The notes: generated by a model from the sequence alone, not told the origin. Positions 36,145-44,514 are shown, counted from the stretch's first letter. The stretch: 64,000 bases of DNA from Nitrospira sp. (GCA_031315995.1 JALDRG010000007.1:1-64000); one strand, 5' to 3'. Made by a program: numbers and translations.

Positions 36145-36456
36145 GCCATCGTACAGGGAGCGAGGTCCACGCTCTCTCAGCAACCTACGAGGCTGAAGCT
36201 GCCTCGGTTGTGCGTGATGATTCCCGGGAGATGCTTTTTGACGTGACCGACTCATTGAATAGGCAGTCGTATTCCTGCCGGCATAATGTCCTCCTGTTGT
36301 TCGATTCTTCCGCTCCGTGAGGGGCGGTACCATCCATGAAAGCCAGGCCTGGTTCATCCTGTGATCAGCGCATCTCCGCTCCTGCCGACGCACTCGTGCT
36401 TCCTTCGGCCAGGGCATGAGATGGCGAGCAGTCATGCTGCGCGATTACGCACCAAA

Positions 36457-36470
36457 CGCACCGTGCGAAA
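36457..36470. promoter_or_regulatory. Enhancer-like palindrome, GCAC-C-GTGCG core (site 5 of 5)
   Basis: CGCACCGTGCG followed by AAA. The string CACCGTGCGAAAT is shared exactly with site 4. An extra ACGCAC half-site lies just upstream. It is about 120 bases upstream of the -24/-12 element at 36582. Confidence 0.62.
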
Positions 36471-36581
36471 TCGTTTGAGCGGCCTCTGTCTGTCTGCGAG
36501 TCGATTGGCTGTTGTGCATTCTGGTCCGTTCATGACCGCCTTTTGCGCATACCCTTCTCCGAATCTTTCTCGGTTTCTCGC

Positions 36582-36597
36582 GGGATCATATATTGCT
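36582..36597 (+). promoter_or_regulatory. Sigma-54-like promoter for the 36.7-37.8 kb cluster
   Basis: GGGATCATATATTGCT keeps the GG-GC spacing and the TTGCT -12 box; the -24 box (GGGATC) is imperfect. Transcription would start near 36609, about 108 bases before the ATG at 36717. Confidence 0.42.
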
Positions 36598-36716
36598 TAG
36601 TGATAGGTGTGGTCGGCATCGAATGGGACGAGGCAGCTGTGGACATCTATCTGCGCCACCGAGGAATGCCCATCGCTACAGTCTGTCACCGGCTCAAAGA
36701 GAAAGGAGTCAGGCGT

Positions 36717-37145
36717 ATGAACAACTATCTGGTACCGATCGGCATCATGTGTGCCTTGTCGGGGTCGGCCGGCTGTATCGGCGCGACTCATGTTGCGGGC
36801 ATGCCGGGATCGTTCACTGTTCAGCAGGCGTCGTTGTCTGATGGACGGAGCGACGCGGCGAGTCTGTGGCGTCAAGAAGCAACACAACTGCGACGTTTTG
36901 CTGATCGACACGAGGTCGAGGCCGAAGTCCTGCTGCGCCGTGACCTGCCCCAAGACATCAGATTGGGACAGCAACGCCGTGCCATTGCGCAAGATCTGCG
37001 TGTCGCAGCAGCGCAGGCAGAGCAACAGGCTGTGGCGGCGGAAAGCGCGCTCGCTTATCAAAGGGCGCAGCCAGGTGCGAGGGAGGTCGCAGACGAGAAT
37101 GTCCGGCGCGCATTCGTATCCGCTGTATATGGGCCAGATAGATGA
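36717..37145 (+). CDS. Small lipoprotein with charged helical mature part
   Basis: 142 residues from an ATG with GAAAGGAG upstream. The lipoprotein signal ends in GSAGC (Cys20). The mature part is a long amphipathic helix region, with WRQEATQLRRFADRHEVEAE in its first half and DLRVAAAQAEQQAVAAESAL in its second. It is probably an envelope protein and a counterpart of the lipoprotein at 33034-33411. A longer frame upstream (to 36543) has no ribosome site. It is the first gene after the fifth palindrome and its -24/-12 element. No family was recognised. Confidence 0.68.
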   Translation: MNNYLVPIGIMCALSGSAGCIGATHVAGMPGSFTVQQASLSDGRSDAASLWRQEATQLRRFADRHEVEAEVLLRRDLPQDIRLGQQRRAIAQDLRVAAAQAEQQAVAAESALAYQRAQPGAREVADENVRRAFVSAVYGPDR

Positions 37146-37256
37146 TGCCTTCGCTGCCCGGCGTCTCAGCTGAGCCGGACCGCCGCGAAGGGTCGTCTTG
37201 TCCGAGTCGAGTGACGTTGATGAAGGATAGAGAAGACATGGTGTCAGGAGGTGCCT

Positions 37257-37511
37257 ATGAGTCACATTAACGAGGTCGAAACAGCTGTATTGTATTATTT
37301 GCAGCGACATCGGATCTGTCCGATGGAAGAGTTATTCCGCAATTTGCCGGCCTTCACCGTGAATCAAATGTTTCTGACGGTGGATCGTTTGAGTCGGGAA
37401 GGCAAGGTTGTACTGCGTTATCAGAATCGTTCCGAATATGTTATTGTGCGGTCTGAAGTCGGGCGTCAGTGGTCGCGTGAAATCTCGGGTGCGACGACTG
37501 AAGTCGGGTAA
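37257..37511 (+). CDS. Small winged-helix-like protein, paralogue of the 32774 gene
   Basis: 84 residues from an ATG with AGGAGG five bases before it. The first helix is VETAVLYYLQRHRICPMEEL, then a turn and VNQMFLTVDRLSREGKVVLR, then a beta hairpin with YQNRSEYVIVR. This is the classic size and order of a winged helix with a reading helix and wing. It aligns with the protein at 32774-33037. The C-terminal 15 residues are variable. It could be a DNA-binding regulator of its own cluster. Confidence 0.7.
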   Translation: MSHINEVETAVLYYLQRHRICPMEELFRNLPAFTVNQMFLTVDRLSREGKVVLRYQNRSEYVIVRSEVGRQWSREISGATTEVG

Positions 37512-37523
37512 CAAGGGGAAACG

Positions 37524-37769
37524 ATGAAGAAAAAGACCGCGCCCACAAAGGCCGCCTCGCGTCCGGCGAAACGGACAGCAACACCCTCCGCCAAGGCCAC
37601 AGTTCCCGGCCCTGTGCAGGATATTCAAGTGCGGATCGCAGCTCGTGCGCATGCGTTGTACCAACAACGGGGCTGTCTGGACGGCTACCATCTGCATGAC
37701 TGGTTGGAAGCGGAGCGGGAAATTTTGGGCCATCCGGTCGTGGGGGATCAGTCGTCTGAGCGCATCTGA
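37524..37769 (+). CDS. DUF2934-type small protein
   Basis: 81 residues. A basic Lys/Ala/Pro-rich N-terminal tail (about 35 residues) precedes the DUF2934 core: VRIAARAHALYQQRGCLDGY followed by HLHDWLEAEREI. This core (A-x-x-x-Y-x-x-R-G-x-x-x-G-x-x-x-x-D-W-x-x-A-E) is widespread in nitrifier and proteobacterial genomes, with no known function. The gene begins 12 bases after the winged-helix-like gene and is probably co-transcribed with it. The tail may bind nucleic acid, which is speculation. Confidence 0.8.
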   Translation: MKKKTAPTKAASRPAKRTATPSAKATVPGPVQDIQVRIAARAHALYQQRGCLDGYHLHDWLEAEREILGHPVVGDQSSERI

Positions 37770-38028
37770 CAGGATGCGGAGACAGGCCGCCGGCGGCCTG
37801 ATCGACCTCCGTGAATTGTGTCGCGTATCTCGTTGAGGAGAAGCGTATATGGCTGATGGCGTATCGCCGATAGCACAGACGCCATTCGCTATTTCGAACC
37901 ACGCGATGAGATAGACGCCAGAGGTTCTTTTCTCGGACCAGGGACGAGCGACGAACTGTGACGAGGGTCTGTTTGAGTCTCCTGTCCCAAGAATGCTCGG
38001 TCAGTTCTGCCCTTGTCCCCGCCGCCTG

Positions 38029-39846
38029 TTAGGTCATCGTCTGTTCCAGTTGGTCGACCATTCCAGAAATCGCATCGAATCCTGATTGCCAGAAGGCAGG
38101 GGAGTTCATGTCGACTCCTACCTCCGCAAGGATCGCCTGCGGCGCCTTCGACCCGCCCGCTGCCAGCAGCTCCAGATATTTCGGGACGAATCCGCTGCCT
38201 TGTTCTTGGTACATGCGATAGAGCGCCAGGACGAGCAGGTTGCCGAAGCTATACGCATAACAATAAAACGGGCTCGCGTAGAGGTGGGGAATGGTGAGCC
38301 ATTCCCATTGGAACTCCTGCGGCACCCGCAGCGATTTTCCGAATTGCTGTCGGAGCATGGCCATATAGGTCCGCGCGAGGTCGGTCGTGGTTGCGCCCTT
38401 GGCCACCATGTCATGGGCCGTCCGCTCGAAGGCGACAAAATAGGCCTGCCGCATGACCGTCGCATAGATGTCGTCCAGCTGGTTGACGAGCAAGCTCTGC
38501 TTCACGGATTTGCTGGTTTCCGCGGCCATCAAGGCATCGGAGAGAATCCGTTCGCCGAAGACGGAGGCGGTTTCCGCCAGCGGCAACGTCGAGTGGAAGG
38601 TGTACACACTGTGCTGCTCGGCCATCATCGCATGGACGGCGTGGCCCAACTCGTGGGCCATGGTGGCGATGTCGCGCGCTTCACCGGTGAAATTCAGCAT
38701 CACGTAGGGCGTCAGGTCGGGGGTGACGCTGTAACAGTAGGCTCCGCCCATTTTCCCCGGTTTCGTGCGGGCGTCGATGTGACGATCGGTGAACACGCGC
38801 TGCGCCAATTCGGCCAGGCGCGGAGAAAAGCCCTGATACGCCTCCAGCACCATCCGGACTGCATCCGCATAGCGGTAGGTTTTCTGCTCGGCCCGGTGCG
38901 GCGCATAGATGTGATAGCGGTTCATGGTTTTGATCTTGCAGAGTCGCGCCTTCAGCCTGAAATAGCGCTGAAAGATCGGGGCGTTCTTCATGCAAATGGC
39001 GAGGAGCGCATCCACGGCGCGATCCGGGATGTCGTTGCTGAGGTTCCGCGACTCCAGCGGCGTCTTGAAATGCCGTAGCTGCAGGTTTTCCGCCTTCCAG
39101 TCATTGATCAAGGTTTTGTAGATTTCACCCAGAAGATCCTGCTGCGACTCATAGACGCGATACATCTCCTGATAGGCGGCTTCGCGAACGGCGGCCTTCG
39201 GGCTGCGAAGGTAGGCCGTCAAGGCTTCACGATTCATCGTGTGCTTCTTCCCTCCGATGCGCATCGTGAAGGTGAAGCCGTTGGTGACGACGTCGTAGAG
39301 CTGGTGGACGGCGTTCTGTCCGGTGATGTTCTTGATGTTGATGATCTTTTCTTCCGGCTCTGACAGCGTATGGGGCTTAAAGCGCCGGATGGTCTCTAAG
39401 TGGTACCGGAAGTCTCCGCTGTTCACCATCAGGCGTTCCGCATTCCGATCATCCACCCCTTGCCACCACAAATCGAAGAACAGCAGGTGGTTCTGGAGGG
39501 CGGTGAGATGTTCTTCCACTTTGGTCTTGAACGACCGCGCCTGTAACTGTTTCGTGTCTTCAGAGAACCACAGGTAGGCGTATGCGCCGAGCCGGCCCGA
39601 ATCCCTCGCAATCTCTTCCGAAAGGGCCAGGAGGTCCAGAAAAGCCTGCTCCGGCATGGTGGCGGCCAGCCCTGCACGAGCCGATTCGAAACGGGTGACT
39701 TTCTCGCGCAGGTCTTTCAGGTATCGGTCGAACCGCTTCACCGGATCGGCGACGAGGTCGGAAAGTTCCCAATGATCGGCAACCGTGCGGGATGCGGATG
39801 CACGACGTGTGGGAGCGGCGGACGCAATTTTGCGCGAAACGGCCAT
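38029..39846 (-). CDS. pepF: Oligoendopeptidase F family zinc peptidase (M3)
   Basis: 605 residues from the ATG at 39846, chosen for its GGAGGA site; the frame extends to 39885 without one. The zinc-binding catalytic motif is HELGHAVHAMMAEQ (HExxH), followed about 25 residues later by the third ligand region LAETASVFGERI. The N-terminal helical domain and the C-terminal YSFGNLLVLALYRMYQEQG are standard for PepF. It degrades cytoplasmic oligopeptides. The start carries a basic, Ala-rich leader of 25 residues. It is a lone gene, divergent from the small gene at 39999. Confidence 0.93.
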   Translation of the reverse strand: MAVSRKIASAAPTRRASASRTVADHWELSDLVADPVKRFDRYLKDLREKVTRFESARAGLAATMPEQAFLDLLALSEEIARDSGRLGAYAYLWFSEDTKQLQARSFKTKVEEHLTALQNHLLFFDLWWQGVDDRNAERLMVNSGDFRYHLETIRRFKPHTLSEPEEKIINIKNITGQNAVHQLYDVVTNGFTFTMRIGGKKHTMNREALTAYLRSPKAAVREAAYQEMYRVYESQQDLLGEIYKTLINDWKAENLQLRHFKTPLESRNLSNDIPDRAVDALLAICMKNAPIFQRYFRLKARLCKIKTMNRYHIYAPHRAEQKTYRYADAVRMVLEAYQGFSPRLAELAQRVFTDRHIDARTKPGKMGGAYCYSVTPDLTPYVMLNFTGEARDIATMAHELGHAVHAMMAEQHSVYTFHSTLPLAETASVFGERILSDALMAAETSKSVKQSLLVNQLDDIYATVMRQAYFVAFERTAHDMVAKGATTTDLARTYMAMLRQQFGKSLRVPQEFQWEWLTIPHLYASPFYCYAYSFGNLLVLALYRMYQEQGSGFVPKYLELLAAGGSKAPQAILAEVGVDMNSPAFWQSGFDAISGMVDQLEQTMT

Positions 39847-39998
39847 GGTCGAGGCTCCTCCAAAGTGAATGATGGAAGGAATCATACCATCGTCAGCAGG
39901 CTGAGCGCGTGGAGATTCTTTGCGGGCGCGTGCCTTCGGCGGCGAGGCACCGTTGACAGGTCCCGCTCGAATGTTACAATCCGCTTCACGGTGAAGAC

Positions 39999-40328
39999 AT
40001 GACCGAACAGGAACTCAATCGCGCGATTCAATACGTCACGGCCGCCACCTCCTATGGACGGGATACGGTGGCGGAGATTCTCCGGACCGGTCTGTCGGAA
40101 TTGGCGCAACTCTCCACGCAGTCAACCTGCCGTTTCGAACGAGAAGATCTCATGGGCTATCTCTGTCTCTGGACGATGAAACGTACCGGCCATCCTGAGC
40201 CGCTGGTGCGCGAAGTGCTCGATGGCGCCGGACGCTGGTTGGATGAAGTGGCGACGACGCTGTCCCAGCGGCGTGAGTCGCAGGAGAAAGCCGGGGAGGA
40301 TGATGAAGCCGGCGCCGCACCGGCATGA
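39999..40328 (+). CDS. Conserved-type hypothetical protein, 109 residues
   Basis: Small acidic, mostly helical protein. It starts MTEQELNRAIQYVTAATSYG; a central segment is REDLMGYLCLWTMKRTGHPE, and it ends in a disordered Glu/Ala-rich tail. It has no signal peptide or membrane helix. I do not recognise a family. The region upstream is short (150 bases) and contains a divergent promoter space with pepF. Codon use and composition fit neighbouring genes, so it is likely real. Confidence 0.6.
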   Translation: MTEQELNRAIQYVTAATSYGRDTVAEILRTGLSELAQLSTQSTCRFEREDLMGYLCLWTMKRTGHPEPLVREVLDGAGRWLDEVATTLSQRRESQEKAGEDDEAGAAPA

Positions 40329-40350
40329 CGGGTCGTGAAGCAGGGAGGGG

Positions 40351-40668
40351 TCAGGCGGAGAGTGTGCTCTTGAGCGCTTCCAGATTCTTGGTCACCATCG
40401 CATCACCGTTCTTTGCGGACACCTCGATGCCCTGGTCCGATACCTGCCGGCATTCGTCCATGCGGTTCAGTTTCTGTAGCGATTGCGCCAGCGCATAGTA
40501 GGCGGCGGAGTACGTGGGTTTGACCGTGATGCACTGCTTCAAGGCCTTGGCGGCCTCTTCAAAGTTGGCATCTTCCATATAGGCTTTCCCGAGTCCGAAC
40601 CAGGCGACATCATCGTCGGGCTCGACGGCCAACACTCGTTTCAGCGGTTCAATCTTCGGATTCGGCAT
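40351..40668 (-). CDS. TPR-repeat protein
   Basis: 105 residues from the ATG at 40668 (TGGAGA upstream; a longer frame to 40728 has no support). It holds about two and a half tetratricopeptide repeats: PDDDVAWFGLGKAYMEDANF, then AAYYALAQSLQKLNRMDECR, and a capping helix. It lacks a signal peptide, so it should act in the cytoplasm as a protein-binding adaptor. It is convergent with the small gene at 39999-40328. Partners are unknown. Confidence 0.8.
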   Translation of the reverse strand: MPNPKIEPLKRVLAVEPDDDVAWFGLGKAYMEDANFEEAAKALKQCITVKPTYSAAYYALAQSLQKLNRMDECRQVSDQGIEVSAKNGDAMVTKNLEALKSTLSA

Positions 40669-40765
40669 CGGTTTCTCCAGGGTATAGCGGCGAGGCAAAA
40701 AGGAACCGTAGCATGCGTTTCCGCTCATTGTCTATGCTCTTTCCTGCATGCTAGTCTGACGAAGC

Positions 40766-40837
40766 CGTTCGTATCTCGTGAAGCATGAAGCGGGTCTCGT
40801 GACGGTGGCTCCGGAATCGAGATACGAGATACGAACG
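40766..40837. repeat. Intergenic inverted repeat (REP-like)
   Basis: CGTTCGTATCTCGT (40766-40779) and ACGAGATACGAACG (40824-40837) are perfect 14-base arms around a 44-base centre that contains further short pairings (GAAGC, TCTCG). It lies between the divergent TPR and deacetylase genes. It may be a REP-type element or a regulatory hairpin. Confidence 0.6.
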
Positions 40838-40856
40838 ACGCTTCACGGACTCTGAT

Positions 40857-41801
40857 ATGGGAACCACCGGTCTCATCTACGATCCACGCTATTTGGACCA
40901 CGACATGGGCGCCGGCCATCCGGAGTCGCCCAATCGGCTGCGTGCGATTATGCAACGGCTCGAACAGAGCGGTCTGGTCGCGTCCCTGACTAGGATCGAG
41001 CCTCGACAAGCGGAAGACGAGTGGATCAGGCTGGTGCATCGACCGGAGTATGTCGCGCTGCTCAATCAGCATGCTCCGACGCATGGGCGGGTTTCGCTGG
41101 ATCCCGACACCTCCATGTCCCCCGGCTCACTCGGAGCCGCCTACCTTGCGGCCGGTGGGGCGTTGGCCGGGGTCGATGCGATTATGGCCGGTCAAGTCCG
41201 GCATGCCTTCTGCGCCGTCCGTCCGCCGGGTCACCATGCGGAAGCCGATCGGGCGATGGGTTTCTGTCTGTTCAACAACGTGGCGATCGCGGCGCGTTAC
41301 GTGCAGAAACGATATGGCCTGCAACGGATTTTGATCGTCGATTGGGATGTTCATCATGGCAACGGTACGCAGCATAGTTTCGAATCAGATCCCTCGGTGC
41401 TGTTTGTAAGTACGCATCAATATCCCCACTATCCCGGGACTGGGCGCGCCACGGAACGGGGGACCGGTTCTGGGGAGAACCTCACGATCAATGTGCCGAT
41501 GGAGGCGGGTGAAGGCGACGATGAATATCGCGCCGTCTTCCAGAAGGTCTTGGTGCCGGCCGCCGATGCGTTCAAGCCGGAGTTTGTCGTCATCTCTGCC
41601 GGCTTCGACGCCCATCGGGATGATCCGCTGGCCAGCATGGGGTTGACGGAGAACGGGTACGCAGACCTCACCGCGATCGTGGCCGGCATCGCCGAGCGGC
41701 ATTGCCAGGGACGCCTCCTCTCGTCTCTTGAAGGGGGCTATAATCTGACGGCCTTGGCAGCGTCGGTGGAGCGACATATCCAGGCCTTGGTGGCGGCATG
41801 A
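40857..41801 (+). CDS. Histone-deacetylase family protein (AcuC/acetylpolyamine hydrolase-like)
   Basis: 314 residues with the full arginase/deacetylase fold signatures: RPPGHHAEADRAMGFCLFNN (paired catalytic His), DWDVHHGNGT (zinc Asp/His), GFDAHRDDPL (second zinc Asp) and the late GGYNL. It should remove acetyl or similar acyl groups from lysine or polyamines in the cytoplasm. The start ATG lies 20 bases after the intergenic repeat. It overlaps the downstream multihaem cytochrome gene by 4 bases, which is unusual company and suggests one operon with it and the rhodanese. Confidence 0.9.
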   Translation: MGTTGLIYDPRYLDHDMGAGHPESPNRLRAIMQRLEQSGLVASLTRIEPRQAEDEWIRLVHRPEYVALLNQHAPTHGRVSLDPDTSMSPGSLGAAYLAAGGALAGVDAIMAGQVRHAFCAVRPPGHHAEADRAMGFCLFNNVAIAARYVQKRYGLQRILIVDWDVHHGNGTQHSFESDPSVLFVSTHQYPHYPGTGRATERGTGSGENLTINVPMEAGEGDDEYRAVFQKVLVPAADAFKPEFVVISAGFDAHRDDPLASMGLTENGYADLTAIVAGIAERHCQGRLLSSLEGGYNLTALAASVERHIQALVAA

Positions 41802-43072
41802 CTCTCTGGGTGAAACTCCTGCTCGGCCTCGCGGGCCTCGCCGGTGCGGTGTACCTCTATTACACCGAGGTGAAACCGGTCGTGATCTTCGGGCTCCGGT
41901 CGGATTATGCCCATGCCATTCCGTTTCAAAACATCCCGGAAGGTTTGACCAGCCTGAAAGCCGAGTCCTGCGGACAATGCCACCGCGAGATCTATGAGGA
42001 GTGGAAAACGAGTATCCATGCCCATGCCTACGAAGATCCATTCTTTCAGGCCTATTGGAAGAAAGATAAGAATATCTGGGTGTGCCTGAACTGCCATACC
42101 CCCTTGGAGAATCAGCAACCGACGCTGGTCAAGGAGATCCCGCGAGGCCGCGTGGAGAAGGCCCTGGAGGAACCGAATCCTCATTTCGATGCCGCGCTGC
42201 AGAAAGAGTCTATTACCTGCGCGGCCTGCCATGTGCGCGATGGGGTCATCCTCGGTCCCTTTGACGATTCCGCGGCGCCGCACCCCACGAAATTCGATCC
42301 GAGTTTCCGCACCGCGCAGTTCTGTTCGCGATGCCATAACGTGGTGTCCGGTCCGGCACAGTTTTACAATGTCGGTCCTTGTGGGACGTACGCGGAGTAC
42401 GAAGGCAAGTATTTCATGCAGGAGCGGGGCTTCATCTGCCAAAGTTGCCATATGCCGGAAGTGGATCGTCCGGTCGCTGAGAACGGGCCGATCAGGCGGG
42501 GGAGGCGACATCTCTGGCGCGGGGGGCATGATCCCGATATGGTCAAGCGGGCTGTGGCGATTCAGGTGAAGGCGGATCCTCCCGCGCCTAAACCGGGCGA
42601 GCAGGTCACGGTCAGTCTCACGCTCATGAACGCCGGTGCCGGCCATAAGATTCCGACCGGCGATCCCGATCGGCACTTTACGGTCGAATTCACCGTCCAG
42701 GACGGGAACCGGCAGGTGTTGGCCGAGAAATCCCATACGATGGGACGCTGGATTATGTGGCAACCGGCCATCGTAGAGTTGTACGATAACCGCCTGCTCC
42801 CGTTGGCCAGCCGGGAGTATCAATTCGGATATCGGATGCCGGAGGCGTCCAAGGGGTTGACGTTGAAGGCTCGCGTTCGGTACCACATTCTGACCGACGG
42901 GCAGCATGAGATGTTGAAGACGAAGTACGGGTTGATGGCGGACGACCCCTACGCCTTTACGGTCTATGAGCGAGAGGTGCCGTTGAACGACAAGCTGGCG
43001 CACGCGTTGGCCGATCCCTTGCCGGAGCCGCCGCCGATGGCTTGTGCGAGTCCGCCCGCATCCAAGGGGTAA
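41798..43072 (+). CDS. Membrane-anchored five-haem c-type cytochrome
   Basis: 424 residues. An N-terminal membrane helix (about 4-22) anchors a periplasmic domain with five CxxCH haem sites: C58-H62, C96-H100, C141-H145, C176-H180 and C214-H218. The spacing and the C-terminal beta domain (AGHKIPTGDPDRHFTVEF...) resemble the cytochrome c554 / multihaem group found in nitrifiers and metal reducers. It may pass electrons to or from a periplasmic partner. The C-terminal 190 residues have no haem motif and look like an immunoglobulin-like fold. The start overlaps the deacetylase stop by four bases. The redox partner is unknown. Confidence 0.88.
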   Translation: MTLWVKLLLGLAGLAGAVYLYYTEVKPVVIFGLRSDYAHAIPFQNIPEGLTSLKAESCGQCHREIYEEWKTSIHAHAYEDPFFQAYWKKDKNIWVCLNCHTPLENQQPTLVKEIPRGRVEKALEEPNPHFDAALQKESITCAACHVRDGVILGPFDDSAAPHPTKFDPSFRTAQFCSRCHNVVSGPAQFYNVGPCGTYAEYEGKYFMQERGFICQSCHMPEVDRPVAENGPIRRGRRHLWRGGHDPDMVKRAVAIQVKADPPAPKPGEQVTVSLTLMNAGAGHKIPTGDPDRHFTVEFTVQDGNRQVLAEKSHTMGRWIMWQPAIVELYDNRLLPLASREYQFGYRMPEASKGLTLKARVRYHILTDGQHEMLKTKYGLMADDPYAFTVYEREVPLNDKLAHALADPLPEPPPMACASPPASKG

Positions 43073-43100
43073 GTAATCACCGACCGAGATCGAGGAACCC

Positions 43101-43994
43101 ATGCAACATCCATTACTCATCGATTGCGAATCACTCCAGAACCGTTTAGCGCAACCAGGCCTTGTCGTCCTCGATGTGCGAGGACGAGCCGCGTACGAGT
43201 TTGGGGGCCATATACCCGGTGCCGTGCATTCCACGTGGCATGAATACAGCGACCCTGATGCCATCGCCAAAGGGTTGCTGGATCCTGACCTGAAGCGCAT
43301 CGAGAAGCGCGTGCGTGCGCTCGGCATCAATCAGGACAGTGAGGTCGTCATCTATTCGAACCCCTTCGACAATTGGGGCGACGAAGGCCGCATGTTTTGG
43401 ATGCTGGAATATTTAGGCCACAAGAACCTCAAGATATTGGACGGCGGATGGGTGAAGTGGATCCATGAACGCCGACCGTTCGAACATGGCGCCGTCAGGA
43501 CTACGCCCGGCAACTTCACCGTGTCTCCCGTCGACTCGGCGATCATCATGAAAGAGGAACTCAAGGGTCTCGTGCGGAAGCCAAGTCCGGCGACCACGAT
43601 TGTGGATGCGCGGAGCCTGGAAGAGTATTTTGGAAAAGAAATCTCCGGTATTCCTCGCCCCGGCCATATTCCCGGCGCCGTGCATGTGGCGTGGAGCGGG
43701 TTTCTTAACCCCGATGCGACGGTGAAGGATCTGGCGGGGATCAAGGCGCAGCTGGAGCTCAAGGGGCTGAACCCACAACACGAGACGGTCTGTTACTGCA
43801 CCGGCGGGGTGCGCTCAGGATGGCTCTACTTCATTTTGCGGCTGGCGGGATACGAACGGCTGCGTAACTATCCGGGGTCCTGGTGGGAGTGGAGCCGGGA
43901 TTTTGCCTGTCCGGTGGAAAAAGATCTGGTGGCATTGCAGAAGCTGCTTGGTTTGACGGAGGCGACGGCTCCGACCGGTATGCGTCCGTCTTGA
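43101..43994 (+). CDS. Sulfurtransferase, two-domain rhodanese
   Basis: 297 residues with two rhodanese domains. The first (about 8-130) begins LVVLDVRGRAAYEFGGHIPG but has no active-site Cys and is structural. The second (about 155-280) carries the active loop CYCTGGVRSG with the persulfide Cys near 233. It should transfer sulfane sulfur, from thiosulfate or mercaptopyruvate, to an acceptor. There is no signal peptide, so it acts in the cytoplasm. It begins 28 bases after the cytochrome gene and may share its operon. Confidence 0.9.
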   Translation: MQHPLLIDCESLQNRLAQPGLVVLDVRGRAAYEFGGHIPGAVHSTWHEYSDPDAIAKGLLDPDLKRIEKRVRALGINQDSEVVIYSNPFDNWGDEGRMFWMLEYLGHKNLKILDGGWVKWIHERRPFEHGAVRTTPGNFTVSPVDSAIIMKEELKGLVRKPSPATTIVDARSLEEYFGKEISGIPRPGHIPGAVHVAWSGFLNPDATVKDLAGIKAQLELKGLNPQHETVCYCTGGVRSGWLYFILRLAGYERLRNYPGSWWEWSRDFACPVEKDLVALQKLLGLTEATAPTGMRPS

Positions 43995-44072
43995 CAGGAT
44001 GCAGGGGCGTCTTTATGCTGAAATAGCGCTCACGGAATGATGCGGTGCACATACTTACAGAGGAGGCTGTTG

Positions 44073-44429
44073 ATGCAGACTACGAAATGGCGGGGAGTCG
44101 TGGTAGCCGGGATCATGATGGCGCTCGTCGGGGCGCCGATGATTGCCGGTGTGGCTTTCGCGGCAGGAAATAAACATCAGGCAGAGGCCATCGAGCATGC
44201 CAAGGAAGCTGTGGAGCATGGCAAGAAAGGCCACGCGGACGCATTGGTCAAGCATGCGGAAGCCGCGCTCAAGCATGCCGAGGGTGCGATGGCCGAAACC
44301 AAGAATCCGCATGTCGGGGAAGCCATTAAGGGACTCAAGGATGGGATCGAGCACGGCAAGGCCGGCCATGCCGATGTGGCGACCAAAGCGGTTGAGAACG
44401 CCCTTCCCCATCTCTCAGAGGGTATGTAA
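44073..44429 (+). CDS. smbP: Small metal-binding protein, SmbP family
   Basis: 118 residues. A signal peptide (about 31 residues ending AFAAG) exports a His-rich, Lys/Ala/Glu-rich helical protein with regularly spaced histidines (AIEHAKEAVEHGKKGHADAL, and again KHAEAALKHAEG, GIEHGKAGHAD). This matches SmbP, first found in the periplasm of Nitrosomonas europaea, which binds copper and other divalent metals. Here it should buffer metal in the periplasm. The ATG at 44073 has GAGGAGG upstream; an earlier in-frame ATG at 44037 lacks one. A strong terminator follows at 44463. Confidence 0.88.
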   Translation: MQTTKWRGVVVAGIMMALVGAPMIAGVAFAAGNKHQAEAIEHAKEAVEHGKKGHADALVKHAEAALKHAEGAMAETKNPHVGEAIKGLKDGIEHGKAGHADVATKAVENALPHLSEGM

Positions 44430-44462
44430 TCGGTTCTTATGCGTCGACAGCGTGTGAGGACG

Positions 44463-44494
44463 AAACGGGCAGGGGAATCCCTGCCCGTTTTTCT
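44463..44494 (+). terminator. Rho-independent terminator after smbP
   Basis: ACGGGCAGGG and CCCTGCCCGT form a perfect 10-base stem around GAAT, extended by flanking A/T pairs and followed by TTTTCTTT. It is the clearest terminator in the window and marks the end of the SmbP transcript. Confidence 0.9.
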
Positions 44495-44514
44495 TTGTGT
44501 AGAAAGGCGACGTG

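Noticed and set aside
41738..43330. Minus-strand frame of 530 codons
   Set aside because: It lies opposite the cytochrome and rhodanese genes, which have clear haem and active-site motifs. The antisense frame has no ribosome site or domain.
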